DNA of 64,000 nucleotides from Aeromicrobium sp. Root472D3. GTDB taxonomy: Bacteria; Actinomycetota; Actinomycetes; Propionibacteriales; Nocardioidaceae. Position numbers and translations under genes: made by a program. Position 1 is the first letter of the stretch. Each line of letters starts with the position of its first letter. This document shows, piece after piece, positions 1-8,434 of this stretch. The stretch is taken from contig NZ_LMET01000001.1 in NCBI RefSeq assembly GCF_001426485.1, positions 2,906,354 to 2,970,353 on the forward strand, read 5' to 3'. The notes under the pieces were generated by a model. It was not told the DNA's origin. It saw only the letters and a program-made list of their open reading frames with translations, and made no database searches.

Positions 1-2603
1 GCCCGCAGGGCCGACGCCTCGGCGATCGACACCTCGATGCGCGCCAGCACGTGGTCGCTGGCGACGATGACGGCCCGCGCGGTCTCGGCCTCGCGCAGCT
101 GGCGAGCCCGACGCTCGGCGGCCCGTGCGCGGGCGACGCGCTCGGCCTCGGCAGCCTCGAACAGCGACGTCACCTGCGCCGCGAGGGCCCTGGCACGCTC
201 CTCGTTGGTGCGCAACGCGAGACGCGCCTCGGTCTCGGCGCGTCGCAGGGCGGACGCCGCCTCGGCCAGCTCCTCGAGCAGGGTCGTGTCGGGCTCCTCC
301 TCGGGGGCCGACTGCGCCTGGCTCAACCGGTCCTCGAGCTCGGCGAGCCCCGCGAGGTCGCCGGCCATGGCCTCCTCGGCGGTCGCGATCGCCGTCGTCA
401 GCCGGTCGGCCTCGCCGCGCGCGGCCCGCGAGGTCGCACCGAGGTGGCCGAGGTTCTCGGCGACGGCGGCCATCGTGGCGTCCGACTCGTGCAGCTCGCC
501 CAGCGCCGCGTCGACCCGCTCCTGGGCCGCGGCGCGGGACGCCTCGAGCCGCCCCTGCTCGAACCGCAGGCGCTCGATCGTGTGGGCCGCGGCGGCCAGA
601 TCGGTCTCGGCGGCGTCGAGCGCGGCCTGCACCTCGATCAGGCTCTGCTTGGACGTCGACCCGCCGGCCGCGAAGTGCGCACCGAGCAGGTCGCCGTCGC
701 GCGTCACGGCCGTGACGTCCGGCGCCACGCGGACGACCTCCTGCGACTGCTCGAGCGTGTCGACCACCGCGACCTTGAACAGCAGGCGTCGCAGCGCGCC
801 CTGCAGGGCGGGCGGGCCCTCGACGACGTCGATCGCGTAGGTCGCGACGTCGGGCAGCCCGGGCCACGTCGAGTCGTCGACGTCTCCCCCGCCCAGCAGC
901 ATGCCGGCCCGGCCGAGGTCGTGGGCCTTGAGCCGCTGCATCGCCGAGACCGCGGTGTCGAGGTGGTCGACCGCGACGGCGTCCGCCGCCGAGCCGAGGG
1001 CTGCGGCGATCGCGGCCTCGAAGCCGCTGCGGACCGTCAGCAGCGCGGCGACGGAACCGAGCAGGCCGCTGATCTCGTCGGTCGCGGCGAGCAGCGCGCC
1101 GGCGCCGTCCTTGCGCGACAGCCCCAGCTCGAGCGCCTCCTTGCGGGCCGACAGACCGGCCTGCTGACGCTCGGCCGCGTTGAGCTCGTCGGCGACCGAC
1201 GTCAGGCCCGCGGTCGCCTGCTCGAGCTCGGCCTCGGCGGCCTCGAGCTTCTCGTCGAGCCCCGACTCGCCCGCGTTGAGGCCCGCGATCTGGTTCTCGA
1301 GGGCCGTGAACTGCTTCTGCGCCTCGACGGCCCGCGACTCGGCCTCGTCGCGCGCCGCCGTCAGGCGCCCGATCTCCTCGCCGGCCGCCGTGGAGCGGCT
1401 GCGCAGGGCGTTGACCTGGCCGTGCAGACGGGCCAGCCCCTCGCGCTGGTCGGCTGCGGCGCGCAGCAGCCCGGCGACCCGTCGCTCCTCGGCGGTGTAG
1501 GCCGTCTCGGCCTCGCCCCGCTCGGCGATGACGGCCTCGAGCGCCTCCGTCGCCGCGGCGACCCCCGCGCTGAGCTGCTCGTGCTGCTCCTGCGCGCGCC
1601 GTGCCTCGGCCTCGAGCTCCTCGGGATCGCGGCCGTCGCGCCGGTCGTCGGACTCGACGGCCGCCAGGCGGATGCGCTCGTTGGCCAGGCCCGCGGTGCC
1701 GCGCAGCCGCTCCCGCAGGCCCGAGAGCCCGTACCAGGTCTCCTGCGCCGCCGAGAGCCGCGGCGAGTCGTCGCGCAGCTGGTCCTCGAGCTCGGTCTCC
1801 TGCTCGCGGGCCGCGGCGATGGCCTGCTCGACCGACTGGCGCCGCTGCTTGAGGGCGGCCTCGTCGGCGAGCTCGGTCTCGATCGTGGTGCGGGCCGTGA
1901 CGATGTCGTCGGCGAGCAGACGCGCGCGGGCGTCGCGGACGTCGGCCTGGATCACCGCGGCGCGACGGGCGACCTCGGCCTGACGACCCAGCGGCTTGAG
2001 CTGGCGTCGCAGCTCGGTCAGGACGTCGTTGAGGCGCGTCAGGTTGCCCTGCGTGGCGTCGAGCTTGCGGAGCGCCTTCTCCTTGCGCTTGCGGTGCTTC
2101 AGGACGCCTGCGGCCTCCTCGATGAATCCGCGGCGCTCCTCGGGGGTCGCGCGCAGGACGCTGTCGAGCTGTCCCTGCCCCACGATGACGTGCATCTCGC
2201 GCCCGATGCCGGAGTCGCTCAGCAGCTCCTGGACGTCGAGCAGGCGGCACGTGCTGCCGTTGATCGCGTACTCCGAGCCGCCGTTGCGGAACATCGTGCG
2301 CGAGATCGTGACCTCGCTGTACTCGATCGGCAGGGCACCGTCGGCGTTGTCGATCGTCAGCACGACCTCGGCGCGTCCGAGCGGCGGCCGGCCCGACGTG
2401 CCGGCGAAGATGACGTCCTCCATCTTGCCGCCGCGCAGCGACTTGGCCCCCTGCTCGCCCATGACCCACGACAGGGCGTCGACGACGTTGGACTTGCCGG
2501 AGCCGTTGGGACCGACCACGGCCGTGATGCCCGGCTCGAGCTGCAGGGTCGTCGAGGACGCGAACGACTTGAACCCACGCAGGGTGAGGCTCTTGAGGTA
2601 CAA
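1..2603 (-). CDS. smc: Chromosome segregation protein SMC (partial, C-terminal part outside window)
   Basis: ATPase of the condensin-like SMC-ScpAB complex that compacts and segregates the chromosome. The N-terminus is complete: the Walker A motif GPNGSGKSN lies at about residues 31-39 of a protein beginning MYLKSLTLRGFKSF, followed by a long Ala/Glu/Arg-rich coiled coil. About 867 residues are present. SMC proteins are usually near 1,180, so the distal coiled coil and the C-terminal head (signature motif, Walker B) lie beyond position 1. The start is TTG at 2603, because the motif begins immediately there and a GGAG ribosome-binding site sits just upstream; no ATG fits. The opposite strand carries long shadow ORFs typical of this GC content. 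Identification is very secure; only the truncation is a limit. Confidence 0.96.
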   Translation of the reverse strand, partial: MYLKSLTLRGFKSFASSTTLQLEPGITAVVGPNGSGKSNVVDALSWVMGEQGAKSLRGGKMEDVIFAGTSGRPPLGRAEVVLTIDNADGALPIEYSEVTISRTMFRNGGSEYAINGSTCRLLDVQELLSDSGIGREMHVIVGQGQLDSVLRATPEERRGFIEEAAGVLKHRKRKEKALRKLDATQGNLTRLNDVLTELRRQLKPLGRQAEVARRAAVIQADVRDARARLLADDIVTARTTIETELADEAALKQRRQSVEQAIAAAREQETELEDQLRDDSPRLSAAQETWYGLSGLRERLRGTAGLANERIRLAAVESDDRRDGRDPEELEAEARRAQEQHEQLSAGVAAATEALEAVIAERGEAETAYTAEERRVAGLLRAAADQREGLARLHGQVNALRSRSTAAGEEIGRLTAARDEAESRAVEAQKQFTALENQIAGLNAGESGLDEKLEAAEAELEQATAGLTSVADELNAAERQQAGLSARKEALELGLSRKDGAGALLAATDEISGLLGSVAALLTVRSGFEAAIAAALGSAADAVAVDHLDTAVSAMQRLKAHDLGRAGMLLGGGDVDDSTWPGLPDVATYAIDVVEGPPALQGALRRLLFKVAVVDTLEQSQEVVRVAPDVTAVTRDGDLLGAHFAAGGSTSKQSLIEVQAALDAAETDLAAAAHTIERLRFEQGRLEASRAAAQERVDAALGELHESDATMAAVAENLGHLGATSRAARGEADRLTTAIATAEEAMAGDLAGLAELEDRLSQAQSAPEEEPDTTLLEELAEAASALRRAETEARLALRTNEERARALAAQVTSLFEAAEAERVARARAAERRARQLREAETARAVIVASDHVLARIEVSIAEASALR

Positions 2604-2703
2604 CGTGGCTCCTACGACGGACGGTGACCGCGCACGCGGCGCTAGGCAGTCACCCTAGTGCCGCGCGTGTCCGGTGCGCGACGTCCGTGACGCGTCGCGC
2701 GCC

Positions 2704-2904
2704 TCAGCGCGAGACGGGCTCGGCGAGGTCGCTGGCCGAGACCAGGTCGACGCGCTCGCGCAGGGCGGCCAGCAGGCCGTCGTTCTCGACCTTGAGCCGC
2801 AGGACCTCGTTCTCGAGGTCGGCGATGCGCCGACGCAGCGAGGCGGTCTGCTGGTGCTGCGCCGAGGTGGGTCCGCCGAGGTATCCGACAAGTGCTTTGG
2901 CCAT
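2704..2904 (-). CDS. Small coiled-coil protein of unknown function (66 aa)
   Basis: A short soluble protein that starts MAKALVGYLGG and then has a charged heptad-like stretch (LRRRIADLENEVLRLKVEND), predicted to be a coiled coil of about 30 residues. I chose the ATG at 2904 because a clear GGAGAA ribosome-binding site lies 5-10 nt upstream; a longer reading upstream has no such signal. It lies just upstream of smc on the same strand with a gap of about 100 bp, so co-transcription is possible. I do not recognise a characterised family. Its size and coiled coil suggest an oligomerising or adaptor protein, but that is inference. Confidence 0.75.
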   Translation of the reverse strand: MAKALVGYLGGPTSAQHQQTASLRRRIADLENEVLRLKVENDGLLAALRERVDLVSASDLAEPVSR

Positions 2905-3046
2905 GGCTGTTCTCCGCGAGCTCGGCTGCTGGTGTGGCGTGCTCAGGAGCTGCTGGGCACGCGGCAGGATCGACGATCCGCGTCTATCAGTCTCCCACCG
3001 CGTCCTGCCCCCGGTCAACTCCGCTCCGCGTGGCTAGGGTGATCGG

Positions 3047-3538
3047 ATGGACAACCTCTTCGCCCCGGTCTCGGGGGCGTGGCAGCCGGTGTCGCCCCGT
3101 CTGGCGACCGTCCGCCGCCTCGTGATCGGCGGCTGCGCGGTCGTCGTCGTGCTCGTCGGCGTCGTGCTCCTGGCCGTGATGCCCGACTTCTGGTGGATCG
3201 GCACGCCCGTGGCGGTCGTGGGTCTCGTCGTAGGCGTCTGGGGGCTCGTGTGGGCCGGGCGCAACCAGCGCAGCTGGGGCTACGCCGAGAACGTCGACGA
3301 CCTGCTCGTGACGCGCGGCGTGATGTTCAAGCGGCTCGTCGCGATCCCCTACGGACGCATGCAGTTCGTCGACGTCCAGGCCGGTCCGCTCGCGCGGGCG
3401 TTCGGCATCGCGACGGTCACGCTGCACACCGCGAGCACCGAGACCGCGGCCGACATCCCGGGGCTGCCGTCCGACGAGGCGACGAGGCTGCGCAACCGGC
3501 TGACCGAGCTGGGCGAGTCGCGTGGCGCCGGACTCTGA
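3047..3538 (+). CDS. PH domain-containing membrane protein (YdbS-like)
   Basis: 163-aa protein with two hydrophobic helices (about residues 27-75, rich in Val, Leu, Ala and Gly) followed by a bacterial PH (bPH2/DUF304) domain, recognisable from the stretch LVTRGVMFKRLVAIPYGRMQFVDVQAGPLAR and the Leu/Thr-rich strand after it. This is the smaller, YdbS-like member of the YdbS/YdbT pair found in many Gram-positives, whose biochemical role is not established. A -10-like TAGGGT at 3035-3040 ends six bases before the ATG, suggesting a leaderless mRNA. Its 3' end overlaps the next gene by 17 bp, so the two are co-translated. Confidence 0.85.
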   Translation: MDNLFAPVSGAWQPVSPRLATVRRLVIGGCAVVVVLVGVVLLAVMPDFWWIGTPVAVVGLVVGVWGLVWAGRNQRSWGYAENVDDLLVTRGVMFKRLVAIPYGRMQFVDVQAGPLARAFGIATVTLHTASTETAADIPGLPSDEATRLRNRLTELGESRGAGL

Positions 3539-4850
3539 CGTCGCGGTGTCCTCCCCGGCAGCGTCCGAGACGCGCGGGCAGCGCACGCACCCCCTCACGG
3601 CGGTCGTCCGCGGGGCGCTCTTCGCGGTCGCGGCCGTCGTCGGCCTGGCCGGCTCGGTGTTCTCCGGCGACTCGTGGGGCAGGCTGTCGCCCCTGCTGAG
3701 CCTCGGCATCGCGCTGGTCGCGGGGCTCGTGATCGGCATGGTCGTGGGATACGTCGGCTGGCTGTTCACCCGGTACGTCATCGACGGCTCCGAGCTGCGC
3801 ATCAACACGGGCCTGGTGACGAAGGCGTCGCGGCGCATCCCGTACGAGCGCATCCAGTCCGTCGACATCGCCGAGCCGCTCGTCGCGCGCGTCCTGGGCC
3901 TGGCCGAGCTGCGCATCGAGATGGCCGGCGGCAAGGACTCGCGCACGACGCTGAAGTTCCTGAAGCTCGACGACGCGCGCGACCTGCGCCGAGTCCTGCT
4001 GTCGCGCGCGCACGGCGAGGCCGACGAGCAGCCGGCCGACGAGCACCGCAGCATCATCACGCGGGTGCCGCCCGAGCGCGTCATGATCGGCACGCTGCTG
4101 TCGCTCGACTTCCTGTTCGCGGCCGTCGGCTCGGTCGTCCTGGTGGTGCTGGGCGTCTGGTTCGGCGGCATCGTCGTGCTGCTCGGCGGCATCGTCCCGC
4201 TCGCGACGTGGCTCGCGCAGATCGTCGCGCGCCGCGTGCTGCAGCAGTGGAACTTCACGCTGTCGCGGGGCGAGCGGGGGCTGCGCATCGAGCGGGGCCT
4301 GCTGTCGCGCACGTCGCAGACGATCCCGGTCGACCGGGTGCAGGGCATCGCGATCAAGGAGCCGTTCGTGTGGCGGCGTCTCGGCTGGCAGCGCCTCGAG
4401 GTCGACGTCGCGGGGTACGCGGCGCACGGCGACGAGCAGGGGGGCGACTCGTCGTCGATCCTGCTGCCGATCGCCGACCCGGCGCTCGCGGCCGCCGTCA
4501 TCGCCGAGCTGATGCCGGCCGCGACGGTCGCCGTCCCTCGCACGGCCGCGCCACGCCGCTCGTGGTGGTTCGCCCCGATCGGATGGCGCTACCGGTGGGC
4601 GGGAGCCGACGACGCGTCGTTCGTCGCGCACGAGGGCTGGGTCGAGCGGACGACGAGCATCGTCCCGCACCGCCGCACCCAGTCGGTCGAGCTGCGCCAG
4701 GGACCGCTGCAGCGCGTGCGCCGCGTCGCGACGGTCGAGGTGCACACGCCCAAGGGGCCCGTCGACGCCGACGGTCGCCACCTCGACGCGGAGGAGGCCC
4801 GCGCCCTGATGCTCGCCCAGCTCGAGCGCGCCCGCGCGTCCCGCGCCTGA
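3522..4850 (+). CDS. PH domain-containing membrane protein (YdbT-like, repeated bPH2 domains)
   Basis: 442-aa partner of the preceding gene. It contains hydrophobic helix pairs near residues 25-85 and 185-235. Repeated PH-like segments carry the same signature (RIPYERIQSVDIAEPL, TIPVDRVQGIAIKEPF, IVPHRRTQSVELRQGP), so there are three bPH2 repeats, as in YdbT. It starts at GTG 3522 inside the end of the previous gene, implying translational coupling and a membrane complex of the two proteins. The role is unknown in general; resistance to lantibiotics or alcohols has been linked to relatives in bacilli. Nothing looks broken. Confidence 0.85.
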   Translation: MAPDSDVAVSSPAASETRGQRTHPLTAVVRGALFAVAAVVGLAGSVFSGDSWGRLSPLLSLGIALVAGLVIGMVVGYVGWLFTRYVIDGSELRINTGLVTKASRRIPYERIQSVDIAEPLVARVLGLAELRIEMAGGKDSRTTLKFLKLDDARDLRRVLLSRAHGEADEQPADEHRSIITRVPPERVMIGTLLSLDFLFAAVGSVVLVVLGVWFGGIVVLLGGIVPLATWLAQIVARRVLQQWNFTLSRGERGLRIERGLLSRTSQTIPVDRVQGIAIKEPFVWRRLGWQRLEVDVAGYAAHGDEQGGDSSSILLPIADPALAAAVIAELMPAATVAVPRTAAPRRSWWFAPIGWRYRWAGADDASFVAHEGWVERTTSIVPHRRTQSVELRQGPLQRVRRVATVEVHTPKGPVDADGRHLDAEEARALMLAQLERARASRA

Positions 4851-4875
4851 CCCGCGCTTCGCGAGGCCGCGGACG

Positions 4876-6018
4876 TCAGCCGCCGGAGGTGCCGTCCTCG
4901 GCGAGGGGGTCGAGCGGGCCCTCCACCGAGCGCGTGTCGAGCCAGCCGTCCGGGACGACGACGCGCTTGGGCGTGCCCTGACGTCCGCGCGGCGTGCCGA
5001 GCTCGGCGACGGGGAACGACTCGGTCGGGTCGAGCCGGCCGAGCAGCTCGTCGAGCGCGGCGAACGACGAGACCATGCCGAGACGGCTGCGGATCTCGCT
5101 GCCGGCCGTGAACCCCTTGAGGTACCACGCGATGTGCTTGCGGAACTCGATGCAGCCACGCTCCTCGCCGAGCACGCCGCCGAGCAGCTCGGCGTGCCGC
5201 CGCATCATCGCGGCGACCTCGCCCAGCACCGGCAGGCCCACGACGGTCTCGCCGGCGAAAGCGGCCGCGAGGTCGCGGAACAGCCACGGACGTCCGAGGC
5301 AGCCGCGCCCCACCACGACCCCGTCGACCCCGGTCTCCTCGACCATGCGGATCGCGTCGGACGCCTCCCAGATGTCGCCGTTGCCGAGCACGGGGATGTC
5401 GACGGACGCCTTGAGCTCGGCGATCGAGGCCCAGTCGGCGCGCCCCGAGTAGTGCTGCACCGCGGTGCGCCCGTGCAGCGCGATCGCGGCGCAGCCGGTG
5501 TCCTGGGCGATTCGTCCGGCGTCGAGGTACGTCAGGTGGTCGTCGTCGACGCCCTTGCGGGTCTTCATCGTGACGGGCACGCCGTAGGGCGCGGCCGCCG
5601 CGACGGCCTTGGTCAGGATCTGGCCGAGCAGCACGTCCTTCCAGGGCAGCGCCGCTCCCCCGCCCTTGCGCGTCACCTTCGGCACGGGGCAGCCGAAGTT
5701 CAGGTCGACGTGGTCGACGCCGTGGTCGGCGCACAGGATCTCGACGGCGCGACCGATCGTGTCGGGGTCGATGCCGTAGAGCTGCACCGAGCGGAACTGC
5801 TCGTTGGGCGCGAACGTCAGCATGTTGAGGCTCGTGCGGTCGCCCTCGACGATGCCGCGCGACGTGATCATCTCGCACACGTACAGGCCCGCGCCCTGCT
5901 CGGCGCACAGCTGACGGAACGGCGCGTTCGTGACCCCGGCCATCGGCGCGAGCACGACCGGCGTGGCGACCTCGAGGTCGCCGAGCCGCAGGGAGCGGGG
6001 CAGGGCAGCTACAGACAC
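4876..6018 (-). CDS. dusB: tRNA-dihydrouridine synthase (DusB-type)
   Basis: Flavoenzyme reducing uridine to dihydrouridine in the tRNA D-loop using NADPH and FMN. The 380-aa protein shows the family start APMAGVTNAPFRQL, the catalytic-cysteine motif NFGCPVPKVTRKGGGAAL, and the FMN-phosphate region GRGCLGRPWLF. The length fits the family. I chose GTG 6018 rather than upstream codons because a -10-like GACAAT at 6025-6030 ends six bases before it, which would put any upstream start ahead of the transcript; the G-rich run next to the GTG is too close to act as a normal ribosome-binding site. The Dus family is secure; the DusB subgroup is less so. Confidence 0.92.
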   Translation of the reverse strand: MSVAALPRSLRLGDLEVATPVVLAPMAGVTNAPFRQLCAEQGAGLYVCEMITSRGIVEGDRTSLNMLTFAPNEQFRSVQLYGIDPDTIGRAVEILCADHGVDHVDLNFGCPVPKVTRKGGGAALPWKDVLLGQILTKAVAAAAPYGVPVTMKTRKGVDDDHLTYLDAGRIAQDTGCAAIALHGRTAVQHYSGRADWASIAELKASVDIPVLGNGDIWEASDAIRMVEETGVDGVVVGRGCLGRPWLFRDLAAAFAGETVVGLPVLGEVAAMMRRHAELLGGVLGEERGCIEFRKHIAWYLKGFTAGSEIRSRLGMVSSFAALDELLGRLDPTESFPVAELGTPRGRQGTPKRVVVPDGWLDTRSVEGPLDPLAEDGTSGG

Positions 6019-6109
6019 TCCCCCATTGTCGCCCACCGGGCCCCAGCCCAGAAATGCGCGGGACCACCGCTCGCGGGCCCCGCGCACTCGGCGCGGGGTC
6101 GGCGTCGGG

Positions 6110-6715
6110 TCAGGGCTTCCAGGCGATGGCGTCGGCGGTCGTGCCGGTCTGCAGGTTGATCGACGTCAGGGTGCGTCCCTCCGGCAGCAGGTAGACCAGG
6201 CACAGCCGCGCCGTCGCGCCCGGCAGGAAGCTCGCGGGCAGCGCCCGCGTCGGGCAGGGCTTGAACGTGCCGACGATGTCGTTCGCGGGGACGTTCGTGG
6301 TGGTCGAGTCGAGCGCGAACAGCGGCAGCGCCGTCCCGCCCAGGCCCGCCGGCCCGTCGTTCGTGACGGTGGCGCGGACGTAGTACGGGCTCGACTTCTT
6401 GGTCGCGGCATCGAGCGAGAAGAAGCGGAAGTCGTCCATCGACCCGGCCTCGACCTTCGTCACGGTGACGGTCACGGCGCTGGTGGCGCCCTCGACCTCG
6501 TAGACGACGGTCGCGGGCCTGCCGACCGCGAGCCTCGTCCCGCCCGGCGTGATCGTGACGCCCGCCGGGACGTCGAAGCCACGGGGCGTCGCGGCCGTGG
6601 GGGTCGCCGCCGCCGGCGCCGGGTCGGACGACGAGCAGGCCGCCGTGACCAGCGCGAGGGCCGTCGCCGCGAGAGCGGCGGCGGCCCTCGCGGGTCGTGT
6701 CGTGGATCGCGTCAC
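6110..6715 (-). CDS. Putative lipoprotein, unknown function
   Basis: 201-aa secreted protein with an Arg-rich N-terminus, an Ala/Leu-rich hydrophobic core and the lipobox VTAAC (Cys at about residue 27). A Pro/Ala/Thr linker and a beta-rich region resembling DUF4352-type extracellular domains follow (GRPATVVYEVEGA, YYVRATVTNDG, FLPGATARLCLVYLLPEG). Those strands are typical of immunoglobulin-like lipoprotein domains that carry a Cys pair. GTG 6715 is preferred because CACAAT at 6722-6727 ends six bases upstream; an earlier GTG at 6733 would lie before that promoter. The gene stands alone between glyS and dus. Confidence 0.75.
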   Translation of the reverse strand: MTRSTTRPARAAAALAATALALVTAACSSSDPAPAAATPTAATPRGFDVPAGVTITPGGTRLAVGRPATVVYEVEGATSAVTVTVTKVEAGSMDDFRFFSLDAATKKSSPYYVRATVTNDGPAGLGGTALPLFALDSTTTNVPANDIVGTFKPCPTRALPASFLPGATARLCLVYLLPEGRTLTSINLQTGTTADAIAWKP

Positions 6716-6740
6716 GCGCCGATTGTGGCGCACCGCGGGT

Positions 6741-8126
6741 TCAGCAGCCCGGAAGGCGCGCCGCCAGGTATGCCGTCACCTGGTCGAGCGCGACGCGCTC
6801 CTGCTGCATCGTGTCGCGCGAGCGGATCGTGACGGCCTGGTCGTCGAGCGTCTCGAAGTCGACCGTGATGCAGAACGGCGTGCCGATCTCGTCCTGGCGG
6901 CGGTACCGCTTGCCGATGGCCTGCGCGTCGTCGAACTCGACGTTCCAGAAGCCGCGCAGCTCGGTCGCCAGGGCACGCGCCTTCGGCGACAGGTCCTCAT
7001 TGCGCGACAGCGGCAGCACCGCGGCCTTGACCGGCGCGAGCCGGTGGTCGAGCTTCAGCACCGTGCGGGCGTCGGTGCCGCCCTTGGCGTTGGGCACCTG
7101 CTCCTCGGTGTACGCGTCGATCAGGAACGCCATCATCGACCGGTTGACGCCGGCGGCGGGCTCGATGACGTACGGCGTCCACCGCTCGTTGGCGGCCTGG
7201 TCGAAGTACTGGAGGTCCTTGCCCGAGTGCTCGGCGTGGGTCTTGAGGTCGAAGTCGGTGCGGTTCGCGATGCCCTCGAGCTCGCCCCACGTCGACCCCG
7301 CGAACTCGAAGCGGTACTCGATGTCGACGGTGCGCTTGGAGTAGTGCGAGAGCTTCTCGGCGGGGTGCTCGAAGAAGCGCAGGTTGTCGGGCGAGATGCC
7401 GAGGCCCGTGTACCAGTCCATCCGGATCTTCATCCAGGTCTCCTGCCACTCCTCGTCGGTGCCGGGCTCGACGAAGAACTCCATCTCCATCTGCTCGAAC
7501 TCACGGGTGCGGAAGATGAAGTTGCCGGGCGTGATCTCGTTGCGGAAGCTCTTGCCGATCTGGCCGATGCCGAACGGCGGCTTGCGACGCGACGTCGTCA
7601 TGACGTTGGCGAAGTTCACGAAGATGCCCTGGGCCGTCTCGGGACGCAGGTAGTGCAGTCCCTCGTCGGACTCGACGGGGCCGAGGAACGTCTTGAGCAG
7701 GCCGTTGAACATGCGCGGCTCGGTCCACTGGCCGCGGGTCCCGCACGCGGCGCAGACGATGACGTCCATCTCGACGGCGTCGGGGTCGTCGAGGCCCTTC
7801 TTCTCGGCGTACGCCTCCTGCAGGTGGTCCTGGCGGTAGCGCTTGTGGCAGTTCTGGCACTCGACGAGCGGGTCGACGAAGGCCGCGAGGTGGCCCGAGG
7901 CCTCCCAGACGGCGGTCGGCAGGATCACCGAGGAGTCGAGGCCGACGACGTCGTCGCGGCCCTGCACCATCGAGCGCCACCACTGGCGCTTGATGTTGTC
8001 CTTGAGCTCGACGCCCAGCGGCCCGTAGTCCCACGCGGACTTGGTGCCGCCGTAGATCTCGCCGCACTGGTAGACGAATCCCCTGCGCTTGCTGAGGCTG
8101 ATGACGTGGTCGACGGTCGTTGCCAT
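6741..8126 (-). CDS. glyS: Glycine--tRNA ligase (alpha2 type)
   Basis: Class II aminoacyl-tRNA synthetase charging tRNA-Gly. The 461-aa protein begins with the family region [22 protein letters not shown], contains a zinc-ribbon-like insertion (CQNCHKRY then CAACGT, about residues 95-140), the class II motif 2 region [25 protein letters not shown], and ends with the anticodon-binding domain. ATG 8126 is chosen because conserved sequence begins there; the upstream extension is low complexity. This is the single-chain dimeric form used by most actinobacteria, not the alpha2beta2 glyQS form. Confidence 0.96.
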   Translation of the reverse strand: MATTVDHVISLSKRRGFVYQCGEIYGGTKSAWDYGPLGVELKDNIKRQWWRSMVQGRDDVVGLDSSVILPTAVWEASGHLAAFVDPLVECQNCHKRYRQDHLQEAYAEKKGLDDPDAVEMDVIVCAACGTRGQWTEPRMFNGLLKTFLGPVESDEGLHYLRPETAQGIFVNFANVMTTSRRKPPFGIGQIGKSFRNEITPGNFIFRTREFEQMEMEFFVEPGTDEEWQETWMKIRMDWYTGLGISPDNLRFFEHPAEKLSHYSKRTVDIEYRFEFAGSTWGELEGIANRTDFDLKTHAEHSGKDLQYFDQAANERWTPYVIEPAAGVNRSMMAFLIDAYTEEQVPNAKGGTDARTVLKLDHRLAPVKAAVLPLSRNEDLSPKARALATELRGFWNVEFDDAQAIGKRYRRQDEIGTPFCITVDFETLDDQAVTIRSRDTMQQERVALDQVTAYLAARLPGC

Positions 8127-8433
8127 GGGGGATGTTTCCAATCCGGCTGGGTGTCGGCGGGCCTGTGCGCGACATCGTGATGTCCCGCACCCGAGGTGCA
8201 CCCGAGTCTATCGAGCCCCCGCCCCCGACCGTCCCGCGGCCGCGGTTTCCCCGGTGGACCCCGGAAGGTTCGGCGGTCCACCCCGCCTCCCGGCACCTCA
8301 CCCCGGTCGCACCAGGGGTGAGGTGCCGGCTTCCGGGGTGCGGCGGACCGCACGACGGTTTCCCGCGCTCACCTGGGAAACCGCCACGAGCACGATTTGA
8401 CAACGGTTGTCATGACGATTGAACATGGTTCTC
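8127..8433. other. Divergent intergenic region between glyS and znuA
   Basis: This 307-bp gap separates two divergently transcribed genes and holds no convincing ORF. The znuA-proximal end carries the two Zur-like boxes and a promoter. The middle (8243-8383) carries a compact group of perfect inverted repeats. The glyS side (8127-8240) has no recognisable ribosome-binding site or clear -10 box; I see nothing else there. Confidence 0.7.
8243..8383. repeat. Cluster of three perfect inverted repeats
   Basis: Three hairpins sit in 140 bp. First, GGTGGACC at 8253-8260 pairs with GGTCCACC at 8275-8282. Second, a 15-bp perfect arm CCGGCACCTCACCCC at 8290-8304 pairs with 8315-8329 across a 10-nt loop. 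Third, CGGTTTCCC at 8356-8364 pairs with GGGAAACCG at 8375-8383 across a 10-nt loop. The arm CGGTTTCCC also occurs directly at 8243-8251, so the outer ends can pair too. The cluster lies between two promoters rather than at gene ends, so it is not an ordinary terminator. A repetitive (REP/MITE-like) element is one reading. Confidence 0.75.
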
Positions 8434-8434
8434 A
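8397..8434 (+). promoter_or_regulatory. znuA promoter with two tandem Zur-like boxes
   Basis: TGACAACGGTTGTCA at 8398-8412 is a perfect 7+1+7 palindrome. TGAACATGGTTCTCA at 8420-8434 is a second, weaker copy 22 bp downstream; both fit the actinobacterial Zur pattern TGAnAAnnnTTnTCA. They overlap a TTGACA -35 (8397-8402) and, after an 18-bp spacer, a GAACAT -10 (8421-8426) that ends seven bases before ATG 8434. Zn-loaded Zur binding here would block the core promoter. The last box runs into the start codon. Zur itself is encoded at the end of the operon. Confidence 0.8.

Noticed and set aside
51-2627. 858-aa open frame on the plus strand opposite smc
   Set aside because: Low-complexity Arg/Leu/Gly sequence without motifs; the minus strand encodes SMC with Walker A and coiled coil. 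High GC creates long antisense frames.
6019-6087. Longer dus start (ATG 6087 or GTG 6036)
   Set aside because: A -10-like GACAAT at 6025-6030 with six-base spacing favours GTG 6018, and the extra N-terminus has no family similarity.
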